From: Flaccisagitta enflata
Lineage: Eukaryota; Chaetognatha; Sagittoidea; Aphragmophora
Assembly (NCBI GenBank): GCA_965153355.1
Contig: OZ231127.1
Coordinates: 29,264,001-29,328,000, forward strand
Length of the DNA: 64,000 bases
Reading direction: 5' to 3'
Shown here: in pieces, positions 1-12,773 of the stretch
How the letters are laid out: the number at the start of each line of letters is the position of its first letter
How positions within the stretch are numbered: the stretch's first letter is position 1
Notes under the pieces: generated by a model
Told to the model about the DNA's origin: nothing
Seen by the model: only the letters and a program-made list of their open reading frames with translations
Databases searched by the model: none
Made by a program: the position numbers and the translations under genes

Positions 1-487
1 GACCCTTAGAAAGATAGATATATGTGGCTTTGTTCGTTTAGAAATGGTATAGGTTTGAAGAAAAATATCACCATTTGGAAAAGGGGCAAATATTGACTTT
101 TTTTCTATTAGTAATTTTTGTCCCAACGTTTTTTCTAAAAAATGCAATTCAGGTTTGTCACAGCTACTTGATATCCATGAGCAAATTAAAGAGCTTCGAA
201 TTTTCTTCAAAACGGCGCTAAGAACAAATTTTTTACTCTGTGCGTTTAGTTTCGATGTTAAAACAAACAAAAAACATGAAAATTCTGTAGTGAATTCTCA
301 AATTCCTGACAACCTGTCTTCATTCCAATGCCATATCTAAACGAATAAAGCTAAGACAACCAGCAACATCTCATTTGAAAGATCTTTCGCAGAGCTACAA
401 AACGGTCTCCGATTTTCTTTAATTTTTCTCATTGCTTGGGTGTTAAGTACTGACAACATGTTGTCCGGAATTTTCTGTCGCTACTGT
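1..487. other. Non-coding, no gene recognised
   Basis: AT-rich unique-looking DNA. A 61-codon open frame at 155-340 has no recognisable motif and no sign of coding, and no RNA gene or repeat was seen. Confidence 0.5.
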
Positions 488-631
488 TAGTCGCGGATAC
501 GTGACTCTACACCTTTCCATGTCTGTCGGTCGGTCGTCCTTCCCTCCGTAATATATTTGAATTGCGTGCGGTTTTCGCATTACTGCTCCTGCCCAACAAT
601 CCGCAACTGGATTGCCGTGTATCCGGCCTTG
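488..631 (+). mobile_element. A-family short non-autonomous element (copy A1)
   Basis: Reads AGTCGCGGATACGTGACT at the 5' side, then a CGGTCGGTCG block, then TTTCGCATTACTGCTCCTGCCC, ending ATCCGGCCTTG. This is the same order as at least a dozen other copies in the window (for example 31,520-31,666 and 62,301-62,492). The short GTCGCG...CGTGAC hairpin and the CCGGCCTTG end define the family. It carries no ORF; an open frame on the minus strand here is incidental. The family looks Helentron/HINE-like, but this is inference from structure. Confidence 0.8.
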
Positions 632-900
632 CTTTCTTTTGAGGGGCTCAATTCGTTCAATCACCTTGAAGCGTTACTTTAATCAAAAGTTTTGTAATTT
701 GAAAACAGAAACTGCTCTTACTACCGCCGTTTGCGCTCATGCCGCATAAAAGTTCACGGCAGTATTTGATTTTGTCTTTGAAAAAGACTTCAAGCTGCAG
801 AAATGAAATAAAAATTTCTTAACCCTTTATTCCTATCTTTCTTCCAAATCTAAACTGCGGACTAGAACGGCAATCGTGACATTCATGTTTGTTATTTATA

Positions 901-1427
901 CAGTCAGTGGACAAAACAAAATAGGTAGAGAGCTCACTCTGTTGGCTTTGATCCAACCTACTGTTATCAAACAGCAGGCAGTAAATAACAACTGGTTGTG
1001 AAAATTACAGCCGGCTGTTATCTTACAAAGTCGGCAAAAATCCAACCTAAATAGAAAAGAACGTGACCATCATATTCATAATCCTGATGAAATTCTGAGA
1101 AGTTTGACATGTCACACTCAACATTTCTTATAAGAAATAATCTTTAAACATTGTATTATAATTTTATTGAACATTGATAAAAATTTTTTATTTTCATATA
1201 AAAGTATATGTTGTGATATATCAAACTTGTCAGAATTTCACCAGGATTATGAATATGCAGGTCTCGTTCTATTTGGTGAAAGTTGGATTTTTGTCAACTT
1301 TATAGCAGGACAGCCGGCTGTAATTTTTACAACCAGTTGTTGTTTACAGCCTGCTGTTTGATAACAGTAGGTTGGATCAAAGCCAACAGAATGAGCTCTC
1401 TACCTATTTTGTTTTGTCCACTGACTG
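901..1427. mobile_element. Tc1/mariner-like MITE with long terminal inverted repeats
   Basis: Begins CAGTCAGTGGACAAAACAAA and ends with its reverse complement, flanked on both sides by TA (899-900 and 1428-1429), the target duplication of Tc1/mariner elements. The inverted similarity runs at least 150 bp inward, through the GAGAGCTCA, GGTTGGAT and CAGCCGGCTG blocks, so the 527-bp element is nearly a foldback. The interior is AT-rich and codes for no transposase. The 64-codon open frame at 1167-1361 is incidental. It must have been mobilised by a transposase encoded elsewhere. Confidence 0.9.
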
Positions 1428-1429
1428 TA

Positions 1430-1704
1430 TACGACTTATGACAAGAAAAGTAAAGGCTTGGAGACATGGGACAAAATGGCGCTGGAATTGAGCCGATTGC
1501 GCAAAGCTCGAGGCTAGATTTCGAGGTACTGAAATCAATTCTTCAAAGAAGAAATCAAGAGTGAAATAACCGACGAAAAAAGTGATAGCGAAATAGAAAA
1601 ATAAGAAAAAAAAATTAATACTAAAAAAAGAAATGCATGATGAAAGATGAAAGATGAAACAGTAAAATGAAAATGAAAAACATCAAACATGAAACTGAAA
1701 GAAA
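1430..1704. other. Non-coding, purine-rich
   Basis: A-rich stretch with AAAATGAA/GAAAGATG runs. No gene, RNA or element was recognised. Confidence 0.5.
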
Positions 1705-1917
1705 CAAGGCCGGATACACGGCTACCCCAGTCGCGTGTGGGTGAGCAGGGGCTGTAATTGAGGTCACCACAACATTTGGGCAGGAGCAGTGAGGCCAAAA
1801 ACCGCAAAACCCCCAAAAAAGTAAAGTGTGACGGAGGGACCGACGGATGGACCAACGGACGGGCGGACCGACGGACGGACCGACAAAGCGGGTTGTAGAG
1901 TCGCGTAGCACGCTACT
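1705..1917 (-). mobile_element. A-family element, long-tail subtype (copy A2)
   Basis: In reverse orientation it starts AGTAGCGTGCTACGCGACTC and CCCGCTTTGTC, runs through a CGGTC/CCGTC block and a CACTTTACTTTTTT stretch, and ends with GGTGACCTCAA, CCTGCTCACCC, ACGCGACTGG and GTATCCGGCCTTG. The GGTGACCTCAA segment is shared with 60,386-60,573 and 47,990-48,075 and marks a subtype. It is about 213 bp with no coding capacity. Confidence 0.8.
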
Positions 1918-2266
1918 AAAAAAAAGGTCACGATGAATTCTCGTAAGGGACCATGTACACATAGCCATTAGTCAACAGGTGCTAGTCATCAGCTTTCGTC
2001 AGCATCTGGAGAATCTTAATCCCCTTTACGGTGCGTGTCCGGCCATCGTTTCCGCAGTCCAGGTGTAAGTCTGGGCTATCGGGAAACCCAGATTTAACGG
2101 TCGAAAGAGAAAAGGAAAAGGAAAAGGTTATATCGACCCAAAGAAAAGTTCAAAAGTCACATTGAGACACGTGACCAACAAATGTGTCTGACGTCACAGC
2201 TGAGCAGATGAGCTCAAATGTCACGTGAGCAGATATCACGTGAGCAGATGTCTCGTAACGAGACCA
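1918..2266. other. Non-coding; short repeats of CACGTGAGCAGAT
   Basis: Between 2160 and 2260, GTCACGTGAGCAGAT-like phrases recur several times (about 20-30 bp spacing). One such TTGAGCAG is the target site of the next element. No gene was seen. Confidence 0.5.
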
Positions 2267-2371
2267 TTGAGCAGTAGGCTGGTTACCTGAAGGGTGAATT
2301 TGGCTCAAAATTTAAAATTCCTCCGCCATCTAACCATACATTCTAAGCGGCATTTGGGCAGTAAATCAGAC

Positions 2372-2503
2372 AAGCAGAGGTCGGTATTTGATCAAGAAAC
2401 CCGCACGGCAACACAATGGTAAAGTATATGAAAGCAATTTTACGCCCATTGTAACTCTATAGTGTTGCCGTGCGGGTTTTCTTTCCAGATACCGATCTCC
2501 GCT
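2372..2503. mobile_element. Small palindromic MITE
   Basis: AAACCCGCACGGCAACAC (about 2397-2414) is exactly reversed at about 2461-2478. The outer segments AGCAGAGGTCGGTAT and ATACCGATCTCCGCT extend the stem to about 45 bp around a roughly 45-bp loop. The length of about 130 bp and lack of coding capacity fit a foldback MITE. It lies inside the hAT-like MITE and 17 bp from the next nested element. Confidence 0.75.
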
Positions 2504-2520
2504 GGCCTCAATTCCTTTTT

Positions 2521-3501
2521 GGGCAGCGGCCCCAAAGGGCCGATGTCCTGTAGGAAACAGGGGTGAATTTCCTTACGTCCGTACGTACGTACGTCTGTCC
2601 GTCCGTACGTCCCCCCCTCCGAAGCTTCTCAAGCCTCTCAGGCCTCAAATCCAGCCTCTCAGGCCTCAAATCCGGCCTCTCAGGCCTCATATCTGGCCTC
2701 TCAGGGTTCAAATCTGGCCTCTCAGGCCTCAAATCTAGCCTTTCAGGCCTCAAACCCAGCCTCTCAGGCCTCAAATCCAGCCTCTCAGGCCTCAAATCTG
2801 GCCTCTCAGGCCTCAAATCTGGCCTCTCAGGCCTCAAATCTAGCCTTTCAGGCCTCAAACCCAGCCTCTCAGGCCTCAAATCCAGCCTCTCAGGCCTCAA
2901 ATCTGGCCTTTCAGGCCTCAAACCCAACCTCTCAGGCCTCAAATCCAGCCTTTCAGGCCTCAAGCCCAACCTCTGGGCCTCAAAATCCTGAGCCTCTCAG
3001 GCCTCACGTCAACCTCCCTTAGGCCTCAAATCTAACTCCTCAGGCCTCAAATCCATCTCTCAGGCCTCAAATCCAGCCCCTCGAGCCTCAAATCTGGCCT
3101 CTCAGGCCTTAAATCTGGCCTCTCAAGCCTCAAATCCAGCCTTTCAGGCCTCAAATCCAGCCTCACAGGCCTCGAATCCCACCTCTCAAGCCTCAAATCC
3201 ACCCTCTTGGGCCTCAAATCCAGCCTCTTGGGCCTCAAATCCAGCCTCTTAGGCCTCAAATTCCCATTGAATAACATGGCAAATTGAAAAAAAAAAATTG
3301 AAAAAAATGCAAAATTCCCAATGAATATCACGGAAAATTACCCCAAATATGCCCTCTCAGGACGTATGGAAATTCACCCCTGTGTCCTACAGGACATCGG
3401 CCCTTTGGGGCCGCTGCCCTGCTCTCACTCCACTTCTTCAGTTAATCACTCCAAGCAGGGCATCGGGTACCGCTGACCATGTGCGATCCTTGGATGACTT
3501 G
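2521..3501 (+). mobile_element. B-family element with internal minisatellite (copy B1)
   Basis: Preceded by TTTTT, it starts GGGCAGCGGCCCCAAAGGGC, then GATGTCCTGTAGGA and AGGGGTGAATTTCC. At 3361-3420 the same about 55-bp block returns in reverse complement. A unique 3' domain follows (GCAGGGCATCGGGTACCGC, CATGTGCGATCC), ending GGATGACTTG before TT. Between the inverted blocks lie a GTCCGTACGTCC stretch and a 21-bp minisatellite. Other copies are at 31,955, 46,909, 50,077 and 60,731. There is no coding capacity. Confidence 0.85.
2620..3262. repeat. 21-bp minisatellite inside B1
   Basis: About 30 units of a GGCCTCAAATCCAGCCTCT-type 21-mer. The early units are regular and the units after about 2990 are diverged. 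Because 21 is divisible by three and the unit has no stop codon in two frames, long open frames appear on both strands (2508-2969 minus and 2563-2991 plus), giving LRPERLD- and LSGLKSS-type repeat peptides. These are artefacts of the array rather than genes. Confidence 0.92.
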
Positions 3502-3592
3502 TTAATTATGACGTAGAGTGTATGGTTAGTTGGCTGAGGCGTTCTAAAATTTGACCACATTTGACCCTCCAGGTAGCCACCCTATTGAGCAG

Positions 3593-3650
3593 ATATAGAG
3601 TCACAGCCTCCTATCCGATAGACGATAAACCGATATCAATGGATATGTGG

Positions 3651-3710
<60 letters not shown>

Positions 3711-4290
3711 GACAGACAGACTGACAGACAGGCGGACAAACGGACAGACAGACACAACCACGTGGAAAAAAAAGGGTCATCATTCTTGCCTCACGTTCAT
3801 TGATCTGATACACCGCCTTCCCTGAAGTTCCCTCCCTGGAGTCTTCCACCTCTGCTCTTCCTCCATCTCTGCCGGTTCCTCCACTTCCTCCGTCCTTACA
3901 GTTTTCTTTCCTTTCTTCCTTCCTTCTTTCCTTCTTTGTTCGTTCCAGTAAAGCGAGCAGTCGAGGTCATTTGGGTCCATTTTGGGTCATTTTGATCCCT
4001 CATGCGGATGAGGGGGAGGAGGAGGAGGAAGAGGAGGAGGAGGAGGAGGAGGAGGAGGATGTGTTGGAGGAAGGATGAAAAGAAAAGGAGATTAAAACGG
4101 AGAAAGATTAGACTGAGAACAGTTTTAAGAAAAACGAAGAGGAAGTCAAGATAAATGAATTGAAGGAGAAGCAAAAGAAAAAGAAAAAGAACCAGACGAA
4201 GACAAGACATAGATGAAAAGCCGTTCGTTGCTGAGAGACGAAAAGCGACAAATCTGCCTTTTCTCAATCTTAACTCATTTGAGTCCATTT
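3593..4290. repeat. (GA)n and (GGA)n tracts in non-coding DNA
   Basis: A pure (GA)n runs at about 3655-3708 and continues as GACA repeats to 3755. A (GGA)n-rich stretch lies at about 4010-4063. The surrounding sequence is purine- or pyrimidine-biased, and the open frames here are translated repeats. Confidence 0.85.
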
Positions 4291-4396
4291 TTTCCCTTCT
4301 TCTTCTTCTTCGTCTTCTTCTTCTTCTTCTTCTTCTTCTTCTTCTTCTTCTTCTTCTTCTTCTTCTTCTTCTTCTTCTTCTTCTTCTCTTTCTTCT
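4291..4396. repeat. (TTC)n microsatellite
   Basis: A nearly pure TTC run that makes a poly-Phe frame at 4213-5079. It is not a gene. Confidence 0.93.
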
Positions 4397-5877
4397 TCTT
4401 TTTCTTCTTCCTCCCTTTACATTCCCCTACCCCCACCTTCCCACATCCTCATTCCTGCCTTTATTCTGTTGGTGAGTCGATTTACACGAAGGTTCGTTTC
4501 CCCGATTTCGAGCTTAGCCGAGGTTCCATTTTCTCCTCATCACTTTGTTTGCATATTTCGTTCGGCGTTTGGCGACAGTTCGTTATCTCTCTCATCCTCA
4601 TCTCTATCATTAGGATCATCATCATTATCATCATTATCAACATCGTCATCTTCTTTATCCCTATCAATAGCATCATCTCCTTTGTCATCATCGTCATATT
4701 CTTCATTTCCGTCAGTATCGAAATCGTCACCGCCGTGATCATCTGCATGTCGCTACGTCCTCGAATCAATCTCTGGTTTGTTTTTTGTTTTGTTTTGTCT
4801 GTTTTTTTTTTTGTTTTTTTGTTTTGTCACGCAGTAATCTATTGGTACGTATTTGCCCTACCCGCCCCTGCCAAACCAGACGCGACAAATTCTGCTTCTT
4901 TCCATTTGGTCTCCCTTTATCTTTTTCCTTTTGCAGTAGTGGTCATATCATATGATGATCTTGGCCTCGAGACTTCATTTCCCCGATATATTCAGAATTT
5001 TCAGGGATTAGAGATAACGAGGGGGAGAGAGAAATCATCAGTTCAGGGTGAAAGGAAAAGGGGACTTCCATGCGAATAGGACGAAAGATCACGCAAGAAA
5101 AAAAAATTATCCGTTTGACTGACCCACAGACGAACAATCCCGATCCGGGAAGCGACACATGAATGTGCTTTGACACGGCAAGGTATGAATAAACGCAGTT
5201 TTGATAAAAGCGTCACGAAATGTCCTGTAACCTGGCGAACAGACAGACCATCTCAAAGATGTTTCATTTCTACAGGAAGATCACAAACATAACCGTGTCA
5301 CTGTAAGGACGCGATGGGACTAACCAAGTTGATGCGTCAAGCCCGAGGGAGGACTGTTACGGTTTTGCGTCTGAGGATAATCACCATCTTTTCTGCCCCA
5401 CTGATTCACTTATCTGATTTCTTATTGGAGTTTTCCTTTTCTGTCTTTCGCCTTCTCATTCTCTCTCTTGAATTCACACTCTCTGTTTCCGCCTCTGTCA
5501 CCGTTCCTATCTGTCTCTTCCTCCTCTTTCCCCTTTCTTTCCTCCTAATTCTTTGTCTTCTCTCCCGTCTTTCGGGCCCTCATCATCTGCCCGTTTTTGC
5601 CAATAATGCCGATACACAGTTTTCGATTTGCGAACATGTTCTCATCAGCATGCATGATTCATAACTCATCCACTCAATGCCAGTTTCTGACTTTCTCTGT
5701 TCGCAGCGTCAGGAAAGAGAAGAAAGTGATGTTTGGTAAGCTAAGGGGATAGGTGGGTGGGGGGAAAGTGGGAAGGGGATTGCAGAACGTATTTCTATAT
5801 TACGCGCATCTTTTTTCTCACATTATTTCCGTAATCGTGTTTGTTGATCCTTTGTTCAGTCATCCTTCCCCACTTTT
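4397..5877. other. Non-coding, pyrimidine-rich
   Basis: Pyrimidine-rich DNA with a loose ATCATC/TCATC patch at 4590-4740. No conserved protein motif is visible in the open frames (for example 5314-5664), and no RNA gene or mobile element was recognised. Confidence 0.5.
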
Positions 5878-6043
5878 TTCCCTCCTTCTCTCCTTCCTTC
5901 CTTCCTTCCTTCCTTCCTTCCTTCCTTCCTCCCTTCCTTCCTTTCTCCCTTCCTTGTTTCTTTCCTTCTGTCCTTCCTTCCTTCCCTCCTTCCTTCCTTC
6001 TTTCCCTCCTTCCTTCCTTCCTTCCTTCCTTCCTTCCTTCCTT
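5878..6043. repeat. (CCTT)n microsatellite
   Basis: CCTT tetranucleotides with scattered CCCT and TTTC variants, producing poly-Pro/Ser/Phe or Lys/Glu/Gly frames. Confidence 0.93.
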
Positions 6044-6389
6044 ACCGATCTTTGGTTCTCTTTACATCTCTGGTCAGCAAAGACAGAGAAAGTTAGGGGG
6101 GGGAAGGGACGATGAGAGACAAAGAATCTAAATGAGCGACTTGAACGTGTGTGAGGGGGGAAGAGAGAAATGTTTTGAAAGTTCTGCCCTTCCGAACTGA
6201 CCCTTTCTTTCATGACCCTTTTGTTTCCCCTCTTGATTCCTAATGTCTTTCTCTTCCTCATCTTCCGTCCAAAACCCCGACAGCTTACCCCATACAGCGC
6301 GTGCTTACTGGCTTGAGGCTGTGGATCATTTTGTCTTTGTTGTGAATCTTTGACTGTGACTGTGACTGTGTCTGTGTTTGTTTCTGATG

Positions 6390-6506
<117 letters not shown>

Positions 6507-6663
6507 CTCCCCTTGGCCCTCGCGTGTATGACGGCGTGAGTCTCCATCTGCCGAAGATATTTGTTTGCATCCTCAACAAGGCCAACACCTATAAGTCGCG
6601 TGCAGGACAAAAATAACTGAACTGACGTGACTCCTTATTGTATCTTTTTATCAAAAATCAGAC

Positions 6664-7665
6664 TTAAACCTGACCCAAACCAGACCCAAACCAGACTCAA
6701 ACCAGACTCAAACCAGACTCAAACCAGACTCAAACCAGACTCAAACCAGACTCAAACCGGACTCAAACCAGACTGAATCCATACTCAAACCAGACTCAAT
6801 CCAGGTTCAAACCAGACTCAAACCAGACTCAAACCAACTCAAACCAGACTCATACCAGACTCAAACCAGACTCAAACCAGACTCAAACCAGACTCAAACC
6901 AGACTCAAACCAGACTCAATCCAGACTCAATCCAGACTCAATCCAGGTTCAAACCAGACTCAAACCAGACTCAAACCAGACTCAAACCAGACTCAAACCA
7001 GAATTAAACCAGACCTAAACCAGACCTAAACCAGACCTAAACCAGACATAAACCAGACCTTAACCAGACATGAATCAGACATAAACCAGACCTAAACCAG
7101 ACCCAAACCAGACATCAATCAGACATAAACCAGACATAAACCAGTCTTAAACCAGACTCAAACCAGACTCAAACCAGACTCAAACCAGACTCAAGCCGGA
7201 CTCAAACCAGACTCAAACCAGACTCAAACCAGATTCAAACCAGACTCAATCCGGACTCAATCCAGACTCAATCCAGACTCAATCCAGACTCAATCCAGAC
7301 TCAAACCAGACTCAAACCAGACTCAAACCAGACTCAAACCAGACTCAAACCAGACTTAATCCAGACTTAAACCAGACTTAAACCAGACTTAAACCAGACT
7401 TACACTTACATACCATACCACTTACACACAATTACACCAGACTTAAACCAGACTTAATCCAGACCTCATCCCAACCTAAATCAGACTTAAATCAGACTTA
7501 AACAGACTTACACCAGACTTACAACAGGCTTACACAGGCTCACCAAACTTAGCCAGACTTAAGCCAGACTTAAACCAGACTTAAGCCAGACTTAAACCAG
7601 ACTTAAGCCAACTTAATCCAGACTCAAACCAAGACTTAAACCAGACTCAAACCAGACTTGAAGCA
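6664..7665. repeat. 11-bp minisatellite CCAGACTCAAA
   Basis: About 85-90 units of CCAGACTCAAA, with block-wise variants (CCAGACCTAAA, CCAGACATAAA, CCAGACTCAAT, CCAGACTTAAA). Runs of the same variant suggest growth by segmental duplication of several units at a time. It has no coding meaning. Confidence 0.93.
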
Positions 7666-7682
7666 CACTTATAGCAGACCAA

Positions 7683-8100
7683 AAAATGACAAAAGATGGA
7701 GTCCCCAGCCCAGACCCATGACGACTCAAGATGACCCAAAATGACCTACAATGACCCAAAGTGACCCATAATATCCAAAGAAGACCTATTAAGACAAGAA
7801 ATAAGAAAAAAGGACAAAAATGAGTTAAATGATCAAAATGAACAAAATGACATAAATGACCAAAACATACCAAAAATGATGTCAAATGACCAAAAATGAC
7901 AGGAAATGTCCCAAAATGGCTTGAAATGACTTAAAACTACTTTAAACACCCAAAAATGACACAAATGACATAAATGAGCAAAATGACATATATGATCAAA
8001 AATGATCAAAAATGACCAAAAATTATTAAAAACAATCAAAAATGACCTAAAGCAACAAAAAATGACTCAAAATGACTCCAGACAACCCAAAAGGACCATA
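7683..8100. repeat. Degenerate AAAATGAC(C/T) array
   Basis: AAAATGAC, AAATGACC and AAAATGACTT phrases with a period near 10 bp and lengths varying by 1-3 bp. Continues directly into the A-family head at 8101-8201. Confidence 0.85.
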
Positions 8101-8201
8101 AACGACGCAAAAAAGCTAAGTGTTACCGACGACCGACGGACCGACGGACCGACGGACGGACCGACCGACGGAGCGGGTTGTAGAGTCGCGTGCACGCGAC
8201 T

Positions 8202-8317
8202 AAAAATTCGTTGACCTTTTCTCAAATCTGCGACGAAAATTCGACTAAAACGGGAAAAGTTGTCCCCAATTTATTTCCATAACTTTCCCGATTGGAGCGA
8301 TAAAAGAGGAAAAGGGG

Positions 8318-8358
<41 letters not shown>

Positions 8359-8611
8359 CACAGAAGCACAGAGGACGTGAAATCTGCCAGCAAAAAATGA
8401 AGCGCTTCACCCGACTTTTGCATCAATAGTGGGTTAATTGTCTATCCACAAATGTTATCATTGCTCAAGATGTCACTGGATACACTTGATATGTACGTCT
8501 GCTCCATATTCTATGCTTTAAACCGCCTTTTGATAAATAATTCTCATGGAAAATGTCAAGAATATAAAGATTATTAGTGAAATTCTGTTGACATTTTTTT
8601 CTATTTTCTCA
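8202..8611. other. Non-coding with short (GA)n
   Basis: (GA)n at about 8319-8354; otherwise AT-rich DNA with no recognised feature. Confidence 0.55.
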
Positions 8612-8752
8612 GGTCGAAATTATAAGAAAGCCACACCCAGAAGAATTTTGCATTTTCAAAAACATAGTTCTCTCTAAAAACGATTTGGGAAGAAAACTAT
8701 GTTCTTCGTTTTTTCATTTTTTCATTTTCTATGCAAACTTATAATTTCGACC
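8612..8752. repeat. 141-bp palindrome (MITE-like)
   Basis: GGTCGAAATTATAAG (8612-8626) is reversed as CTTATAATTTCGACC (8738-8752). Nearer the centre, AACATAGTT faces AACTATGTT, and AAAATGCAAA-like parts also pair imperfectly. It looks like a small foldback element, but no target duplication could be fixed. Confidence 0.6.
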
Positions 8753-9626
<874 letters not shown>

Positions 9627-9968
9627 GTTTTTGTTTTGGCCAAATTATGCAAATTGTGCATTCTAGATGGGCCGCTTTCTCTCTCTCTCTCGCATGTTTT
9701 TCCTTCCGTTTTAGTTTTTTTCTCCTTTTTTGTCGATTGAAACTTTTTCAGTAACTTTTCTCATAGCTTTGTCCAAGTTACAAAGGCTGACGGTGAGTTG
9801 CAACAAAAACACGTCCCATGAGTTAATGGATAATCCAATTGAAAACAAGCAACAGTTTTACTCGAAATGGAATGAAGGCCTATTACTTCTCATTCGGGGG
9901 ATTGATGCCACTTGGGAATTTATTACAGCTCACGCACCACCCTAGCGGCCAACCATTGCCGTGGTTGA

Positions 9969-10766
<798 letters not shown>

Positions 10767-10842
<76 letters not shown>
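10767..10842. repeat. (CT)n microsatellite
   Basis: About 76 bp of pure CT. Confidence 0.95.
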
Positions 10843-10845
<3 letters not shown>

Positions 10846-12066
10846 GCGCCAAGAACAAGTCAAGGGGAACCGACGATCACGCATGCGCGTGAAGAAAGGA
10901 AACGGGAGGAGTAGCCCATCCGAGTGAATGTGAAAAGGTTTTGAGGAGAAAAGAAAAAGAGAGGGCGAGGAATAAAGTATGGAGGAATGGTGCATTCATG
11001 GAATGTTCTCAGAGACTAGAGGGTCTGGTGTATTGAAAAGTGAAATCCCTACTTGAATAATGGATGCATAGTGCATTCGTTGAATGCAAAAGGAGAAGGG
11101 AAGGAGGCTCAGTGGCTCACAAAATTGGGCCTGGTGGGTTAAAATATTGGGAGCATTAGGGAGGTCTAGTGCACTCATGAAAGGCAAAGGGAGAGGAGGC
11201 TCAATGGGTCTCAAAATTTGGACAAGAATGCCTGGTGGGTAGAAAACCCTGGGGGAGGTGTGGAGGGGCGCAATTGCGGGTAAACGAGGCCCATGAAATT
11301 CGAAGTTGACACGTTGGAAAGAAAAGCGAGCAACGAAAGAGGCCAAACTGAATGCTTGTCAACAGTAAAATGAAAAGGAAGGTGAAACTCGAGAAAAGGG
11401 AGGCCAAATTGGAGTCAAATTCAATCTTGAGAAAAAAAGAAGAGGGTGGGCACTGGGTACTGAAGCAGTGGGGCATTAGGAGCCAAGGTGGCAGAACAGT
11501 GATTTTTAGATTCTACACGTTGCTATGTCGGTCCGTCGGTCGTTTCGTTCGTCCATCAGAAACATTGATGAATTGCAAGCGGTTTTTGCATTACTGCCCC
11601 TGCCCGACCTTCCGCGACTGTAGCGTTGTTAAAGGTTGAGTGTGCGTTGATTATTGCCAAGATGAAGAGGAGTTGGATAACAGCTTAACAGGACATGTAA
11701 AGAACAGGCATCTTAATTGAAGACGACAAGCGTGTTGGGATCATAAGAATGTAGGAGGTAAAGGAAGAGCAACAGTTAACGTTGAGGTTGTGCAGAAGAA
11801 AGCGAAAAATGAAACGAATGATCGCTCATGGCAACAATGAGCAACAAATTGGATTATATGGGTGAGATTGAGAAATTTAGCTGAGGGGCGGATCCTTTTG
11901 GGATGGGAGATTGACGTGGCAAGGGCGAGATTGATAACTGTACACTTAAGAGAAAGATATTGAAATCGTAGGTTAAAGGGGAACCCAATTAAACCGCGAG
12001 CGCGCGCTTGGAGATAAATGGAGTACAAAAGGAATCGATGGGTGAATGTTGGTGTGGGGATGGGGG

Positions 12067-12118
<52 letters not shown>

Positions 12119-12736
12119 GGGGTAATTTAGAATTGAGAAAAAGAATTCATGAAACATGAAAAGGGAGGATCATCTTAATTGATGAAAAGGAAGTTTTGGG
12201 TAGATGAGTTTTGAATGAGAAGGGGGAGGAAGAATGGTGACATATACAGACGTGAGAAGGAAGATGGGGTAGACTGAAGTGAAAGAAGTAAGTATAGAAA
12301 ATATAAAAAATGAGAATAAAGGAGAAAAATCTGTCTCTGGATTTTAAAAATTCGATAGAAGAAAGCTGTTCCGCCTGGTTACACGAGGAAAACGAAAATT
12401 GTATGGTAGAGTATTTATTTACCAGATGGGACACTTTCGTTTCAGCACCAAAATATACTTTAAAAAACTTCCATCCATGTAAAGAGAGAAAAAAACGTCA
12501 GGGAAAAAAGATGAGAGTTTCGTGGTTGTAACATGCTCTAGATGTGTGCTTTGAGCAAAAAATGAAATGAAGGGCAAAGAAGAGCTTTTCATGGGGAGAA
12601 AAATAGGACAAAAATTCCTGGCTTTGAACACCATGATGGCGACCGAGACCGAGACCGAGACCGGGTAGCGGATTTAGGGCAAAAGATTTCCTCCATGGGG
12701 TCACTGCGCCGGGATCTTCAACGAGGAAGAGAGCTT

Positions 12737-12739
<3 letters not shown>
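10843..12739. other. Purine-rich non-coding block
   Basis: The plus strand is strongly G/A-biased for nearly 1.9 kb. Phrases such as GGTGGGTAGAAAA, GTGCATTC(A/G)TGAA and AAGGGAGAGGAGGCTCA recur loosely at 10,985-11,260, suggesting a decayed tandem repeat. (GA)n lies at about 12,070-12,116, and GACCGA repeats lie at about 12,640-12,662. No gene is visible in either strand. Confidence 0.5.
11508..11632 (+). mobile_element. Decayed A-family element (A4)
   Basis: Keeps TCTACACGTTGC, TCGGTCCGTCGGTC, GGTTTTTGCATTACTGC, CCTGCCCGACC and CCGCGACTG of the A family, but the 5' hairpin is lost and the CCGGCCTTG end is degraded. Confidence 0.6.

Positions 12740-12769
<30 letters not shown>
12740..12769. 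repeat. (AG)n microsatellite
   Basis: Short pure AG tract. Confidence 0.9.

Positions 12770-12773
<4 letters not shown>

Larger units (their letters stand above)
2275..3584. mobile_element. hAT-like MITE, split by nested insertions
   Basis: The left end TAGGCTGGTTACCTGAAGGG (2275 on) and the reverse complement of the right end, TAGGGTGGCTACCTGGAGGG (ending 3584), match over about 70 bp inward to CTAACCATACA. The flanks are the same octamer TTGAGCAG (2267-2274 and 3585-3592). An 8-bp duplication with a TAGGG-type terminus is the hAT pattern. Almost all of the interior belongs to two later insertions (2372-2503 and 2521-3501), so the original element was a MITE of under 200 bp. It encodes nothing. 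Confidence 0.82.
6664..8201 (-). mobile_element. A-family element grown by tandem arrays (copy A3)
   Basis: The right end, reversed, is TTTTTAGTCGCGTGCACGCG, then ACTCTACAACCCGCTC and a GTCGGTCCGTCGG block, the canonical A head. Inward of this lie an AAAATGAC-type array (about 7683-8100) and then an 11-bp CCAGACTCAAA array (6664-7665). No clear CCGGCCTTG end was found, so the 3' boundary is uncertain. The same arrangement (A head, then an AATGACTTAA array) recurs at 39,745-40,874, which supports the arrays being part of the element. Confidence 0.6.

Noticed and set aside
2508-2991. Repeat proteins with LRPERLD and LSGLKSS units
   Set aside because: They arise from a 21-bp minisatellite inside a transposon and are open on both strands at once.
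4213-5079. 288-codon frame, the longest in the window
   Set aside because: It begins in a (TTC)n poly-Phe run and continues through pyrimidine-rich DNA without any recognisable domain.
6664-7665. CRISPR array
   Set aside because: Units are contiguous 11-mers with no unique spacers. This is eukaryotic DNA with no cas-like genes.
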